Assembly: GCA_963844255.1 (NCBI GenBank)
Contig: CAWJNP010000041.1
Location: 1 to 64,000, forward strand
Direction: 5' to 3'
Source: SZAS-79 sp963844255
Lineage (GTDB): Bacteria; Pseudomonadota; Gammaproteobacteria; Burkholderiales; SG8-39
DNA: 64,000 nt
The notes under the pieces are model-generated. The model saw only the letters and a list, made by a program, of their open reading frames with translations, did not search any database and was not told where the DNA came from. A program made the position numbers and the translations under genes. Numbering within the stretch: the stretch's first letter is position 1; each line of letters begins with the position of its first letter. This document shows, piece after piece, positions 61,531 through 64,000 of this stretch.

Positions 61531-62763
61531 TCAGTCCTTCCTGCCGTAGTGCATCAGTCCGGCACGGGCCTTGGGCGGATGTGCCTTCAGGGCTTCCTCG
61601 ATGGGTTCGGTGCCCCAGCCCGGACGATCGGGAATGATCAGGTGTCCGTCGACATACTCGGGCAGGTGGGTGAACAGTTCGTGGTCCCATTCGAGCCGAT
61701 CGATGTCGGTCTCCATGATGCGCAGGTTCGGGACGGCCGCCACGAAATGCGCGTTCATCATCGTGCACAGGTGGCCGTAGAAGTTGTGCGGGGCGACGTT
61801 GACCTCGTGCGCCTCGGCCAGCGTCGCGATCTTCATCGACTGCCAGACCCCGTTCCAGGGGGTGTCGATGATTGCCACGTCCATGGCCTGCTCGCGGAAG
61901 TAAGGCAGGAATTCGCGCACGCCGAGCAGGGTCTCGCACGAGGAGATCGGGTGCGGGCTCTGGCGCCGGATATGGCCCAGCGCCTCGGGCGAATAGCTGT
62001 CGATCTCGATCCAGAACATGTCCAGATCGGCGATTGCGCGCAGGATCTTGAGGTAGCCCTCGGTCTTGGCGTTGAAGTTGAGGTCCAGCAGCAGGTCGAC
62101 GTCCGGGCCGGTCCCTTCGCGCAACGCCTCCAGGTGCATGCGCAGATTCTTCAGCACGTGCCGGTCGACATTCAGTTCCGGATAGTTCGGCGCCCCGAAC
62201 CCCGGCCGCCATCCTTTGGGATTTTTCCTGTCCGCGTCGTAGGTGAAGATGTTGGTCTTGCAGGCGGTGAACCCCTTGGCCTTCACTTCGCGGCCGATCG
62301 CGACCACGCCATCGAGGTCGGTGATTGCCGGCTTGTAGTAGGTGGGGTGGTTGATCCGCCAGGTCGCGCAGTGCGACCAGTAGACGCGCACCTTGTCCCG
62401 CACCTTGCCGCCGAGCAATTCGTAGCACGGCACGCCCAGCGCCTTGGCCTTGGCGTCGAGCAGCGCGTTTTCGATCGCGCCCATCGCCAGCGCCACCACA
62501 CCGCCGGCGGCGGGGCGGGTCACGGCATAGAGCTCGGCGTAGATGCGCTCGTGCGCGCCGACCGGCAGGCCGACCACGCGCTCGCCGAGTTTCTGGATCG
62601 CCGCCGCGACACCCGGGGCGCCGAAGCCCTCGTCGAATTCGCTCCAGCCGGTGATGCCGTCGTCGGTGGACACTTTCACGAAGTGGTAGTGCCTCCAGCC
62701 GGCATCGCAGGAAAGGGTCTCGATGCGTGTGACCCTGGAGGTCACCCGTGTGTTCGTGTCCAT
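61531..62763 (-). CDS. Mandelate racemase/muconate lactonizing enzyme family protein (enolase superfamily)
   Basis: 410 residues. Catalytic Lys region FTACKTNIFTYD, metal ligands in DLNFNAK, WIEID and CETLLG, and the downstream His region HNFYGHL, as in MR subgroup sugar-acid dehydratases. Removes water from or epimerises a carboxylate. Downstream of livF and upstream of MmgE/PrpD with 1-3-base gaps. Suggests a sugar-acid or hydroxyacid pathway. Confidence 0.9.
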   Translation of the reverse strand: MDTNTRVTSRVTRIETLSCDAGWRHYHFVKVSTDDGITGWSEFDEGFGAPGVAAAIQKLGERVVGLPVGAHERIYAELYAVTRPAAGGVVALAMGAIENALLDAKAKALGVPCYELLGGKVRDKVRVYWSHCATWRINHPTYYKPAITDLDGVVAIGREVKAKGFTACKTNIFTYDADRKNPKGWRPGFGAPNYPELNVDRHVLKNLRMHLEALREGTGPDVDLLLDLNFNAKTEGYLKILRAIADLDMFWIEIDSYSPEALGHIRRQSPHPISSCETLLGVREFLPYFREQAMDVAIIDTPWNGVWQSMKIATLAEAHEVNVAPHNFYGHLCTMMNAHFVAAVPNLRIMETDIDRLEWDHELFTHLPEYVDGHLIIPDRPGWGTEPIEEALKAHPPKARAGLMHYGRKD

Positions 62764-62766
62764 GAC

Positions 62767-63414
62767 TCAGTCCTTTACGGTGACGGCGCCCCGGTCGATC
62801 ACGATGATGCGGTCGACCATGCGCTCGGAATGCTGCAGGTCGGATTCCGACAGGATCACCGACATGCCGGCACGCTTGAGGTCGGCCACGACCTCGACCA
62901 GGCGCTGCGCGAGCGCCGGCGCGACGCCCTCGAAGGGCTCGTCCAGCAGCAGCAGTTTGGTGCCGCACATCAGGGCGCGTCCCAGTGCGGCGAGCTTCTG
63001 CTGTCCGCCCGAAAGCTGCAGCCCCTTGCGCGGCGCGAATTCGCGCACTTCGGGAATCATTTCGTAGACTTTCGCCAGCCGCGCCTGCGTGTCGGGCAGC
63101 TTCGCGGCCCAGGCGGGCACGAGGACGTTCTCCTCCACCGAGAGGTCGGGAATCAGGCGCCGGTCCTCGGGCATGTAGCCGATGCCGAGAGCAGTGCGGG
63201 TGTGGGTGGGCTGGGAGATCAGGTCGTTGCCGTCGAAATGAATCGTGCCGCCCCGGACCTTCAAGAGGCCCATGATGCTCTTCATCAGCGTGGTCTTGCC
63301 GGCGCCGTTGCGCCCGATCAGGCCGGCCATGCAACCGGTGGGCAGGTCGAGTGTCACGTCGCGCAGGATCTGCACCGACTGGATCGCCACATCGAGGTTG
63401 CGGATCTCAAGCAT
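62767..63414 (-). CDS. livF: Branched-chain-type ABC transporter ATPase LivF
   Basis: 215 residues. Walker A GRNGAGKTT, signature LSGGQQKL, Walker B LLLLDEPFEG. Short (LivF size). Its start overlaps the LivG stop by 8 bases. In this context it likely powers uptake of the organic acid degraded by the downstream enzymes, a common HAAT arrangement. Confidence 0.93.
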   Translation of the reverse strand: MLEIRNLDVAIQSVQILRDVTLDLPTGCMAGLIGRNGAGKTTLMKSIMGLLKVRGGTIHFDGNDLISQPTHTRTALGIGYMPEDRRLIPDLSVEENVLVPAWAAKLPDTQARLAKVYEMIPEVREFAPRKGLQLSGGQQKLAALGRALMCGTKLLLLDEPFEGVAPALAQRLVEVVADLKRAGMSVILSESDLQHSERMVDRIIVIDRGAVTVKD

Positions 63415-64000
63415 CTTTCGCGTTCGCCTCGTCGTCCAGGTGCTGCAGCGAGCCGCCGACCACGTAGCGCTTGACCTCGGGATCGTTGAGCGCGATCGCC
63501 GGCGGGCGCATCCGCAATGATACGGCCGTCGTAGAAGGCCAGCACGCGCTCGGCAAAGCGGTTCACGATCTCCATGTCGTGCTCGACGAACAGCACGGTG
63601 GCGCCCTCGTCCTTCGCGACGCCCAGCACCATCTGCATGATCCCGAACTTCTCGTCGGCTGAAACCCCGCTGGTCGGCTCATCGAGCAGCAGGATCTTCG
63701 GCTTGGCCACGATGGTCAGCGCGATGTCGAGCAGCTTTCTCACCCCGCCCGGCAGGCCCTGCGCGTTCTGGTCGCGGTAGCCTGAGAGGCCGAAGCGCTC
63801 CAGCGTGCGCTCGGCGACGTCCTCGGCGACGGCACCGTGGCCGGGCACCAGCGGCCGGCCGCGCGAGAAGAACCCGCCCAGGCCCGCGTTGTGCAGGATC
63901 ACGCCGAGCGCGGCCATCATGTTCTCGTGCACCGTCAGGGACTGGTAGAGCTGGGGGATCTGGAACGAGCGGCAGATCCGCAGCCGGGTGATGTCGCGCG
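63407..64000 (-). CDS. livG: Branched-chain-type ABC transporter ATPase LivG (5' partial, one frameshift)
   Basis: The 5' end lies beyond base 64000. The visible 196 residues include RSFQIPQLYQSLTVHENMMAA, signature LPGGVRKLLDIAL (LSGGQ altered to LPGGV) and Walker B ILLLDEPTSGVS, then HDMEIVNRFAERV. One extra base near 63505 breaks the end; repaired it reads ADAPPAIALNDPEVKRYVVG. Ends overlapping livF. Pairs with LivF. Confidence 0.85.

Overview
The window is a high-GC, gene-dense bacterial chromosome segment. It has no rRNA, tRNA, transposase, phage or CRISPR signal that I can see. Gene content points to a free-living betaproteobacterium, most likely Burkholderiales-like. The clues are orphan TRAP/TAXI solute-binding proteins, a DUF2917 gene divergent from a GcvA-type LysR regulator, a stand-alone RlmK-type methyltransferase, YcfL/LpoB-type lipoproteins, and many CoA-ester and hydroxy-acid catabolic genes. 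That assignment is inference; no 16S rRNA or ribosomal protein gene is present to test it.

Layout. 1-5.6 kb: the end of a degenerate sensor gene, then a possible operon of a molybdopterin oxidoreductase, a D-2-hydroxyacid dehydrogenase, a class II aldolase and an amidohydrolase. 5.6-13.7 kb: a PsiF-repeat protein, a SRAP protein, a coupled ornithine-cyclodeaminase-like/EamA pair divergent from an amine or amino-acid oxidase, an RlmK-type rRNA methyltransferase, a NrfJ/OB-fold periplasmic protein, an orphan DctP-type TRAP binding protein and a glycine-zipper lipoprotein. 13.9-17.4 kb: a four-gene envelope operon (LpoB-like, YcfL-like, an unknown periplasmic protein, a COG3014-like protein). 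17.6-20.5 kb: a QueG-like Fe-S protein next to an acyl-CoA ligase with an extra N-terminal domain. 20.5-25.3 kb: small envelope proteins, LrgAB, a Ser/Thr kinase fused to a cyclic-nucleotide-binding domain, a MAPEG protein and a histidine phosphatase. 25.4-30.1 kb: a DHDPS-like aldolase, GNAT/DUF2917, a LysR regulator, a 3-hydroxyacyl-CoA-dehydrogenase-like protein and two MaoC-like proteins in stop/start overlap. 30.1-39.9 kb: two M20 peptidases and an AstE-like deacylase, divergent from a complete five-gene peptide ABC importer; this looks like uptake and hydrolysis of peptides or N-acyl amino acids. 39.9-55.2 kb: a polysaccharide-deacetylase-like gene, a solo xanthine-dehydrogenase-type large subunit, an EamA exporter, a diguanylate cyclase, a MetE-like protein, a quinone-oxidoreductase-like protein, SrkA, an HIBADH-like dehydrogenase, a TAXI-type binding protein, MsrB, a lone MlaF-like ATPase, an MFS transporter and small unknowns. 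55.3-64 kb, minus strand: livG-livF, an enolase-superfamily dehydratase, MmgE/PrpD, an ADP-forming acyl-CoA synthetase, an acyl-CoA dehydrogenase, a transglutaminase-like protein and an SMP-30 lactonase. These genes overlap or nearly abut, so they look like one catabolic operon.

Two sequence-level patterns go beyond gene content. First, an 18-bp dyad, TGTATCG-N4-CGATACA, lies inside a conserved ~75-bp AT-rich block at two places 31 kb apart. A separate family of GGGGAACC/GGTTCCCC hairpins follows plus-strand stop codons. Second, about 17 reading-frame breaks fall in 10 genes that are otherwise intact. Nearly all are explained by one extra G or C. They look like sequence errors, but they decide how these genes must be read, so reconstructed reading frames are given below.
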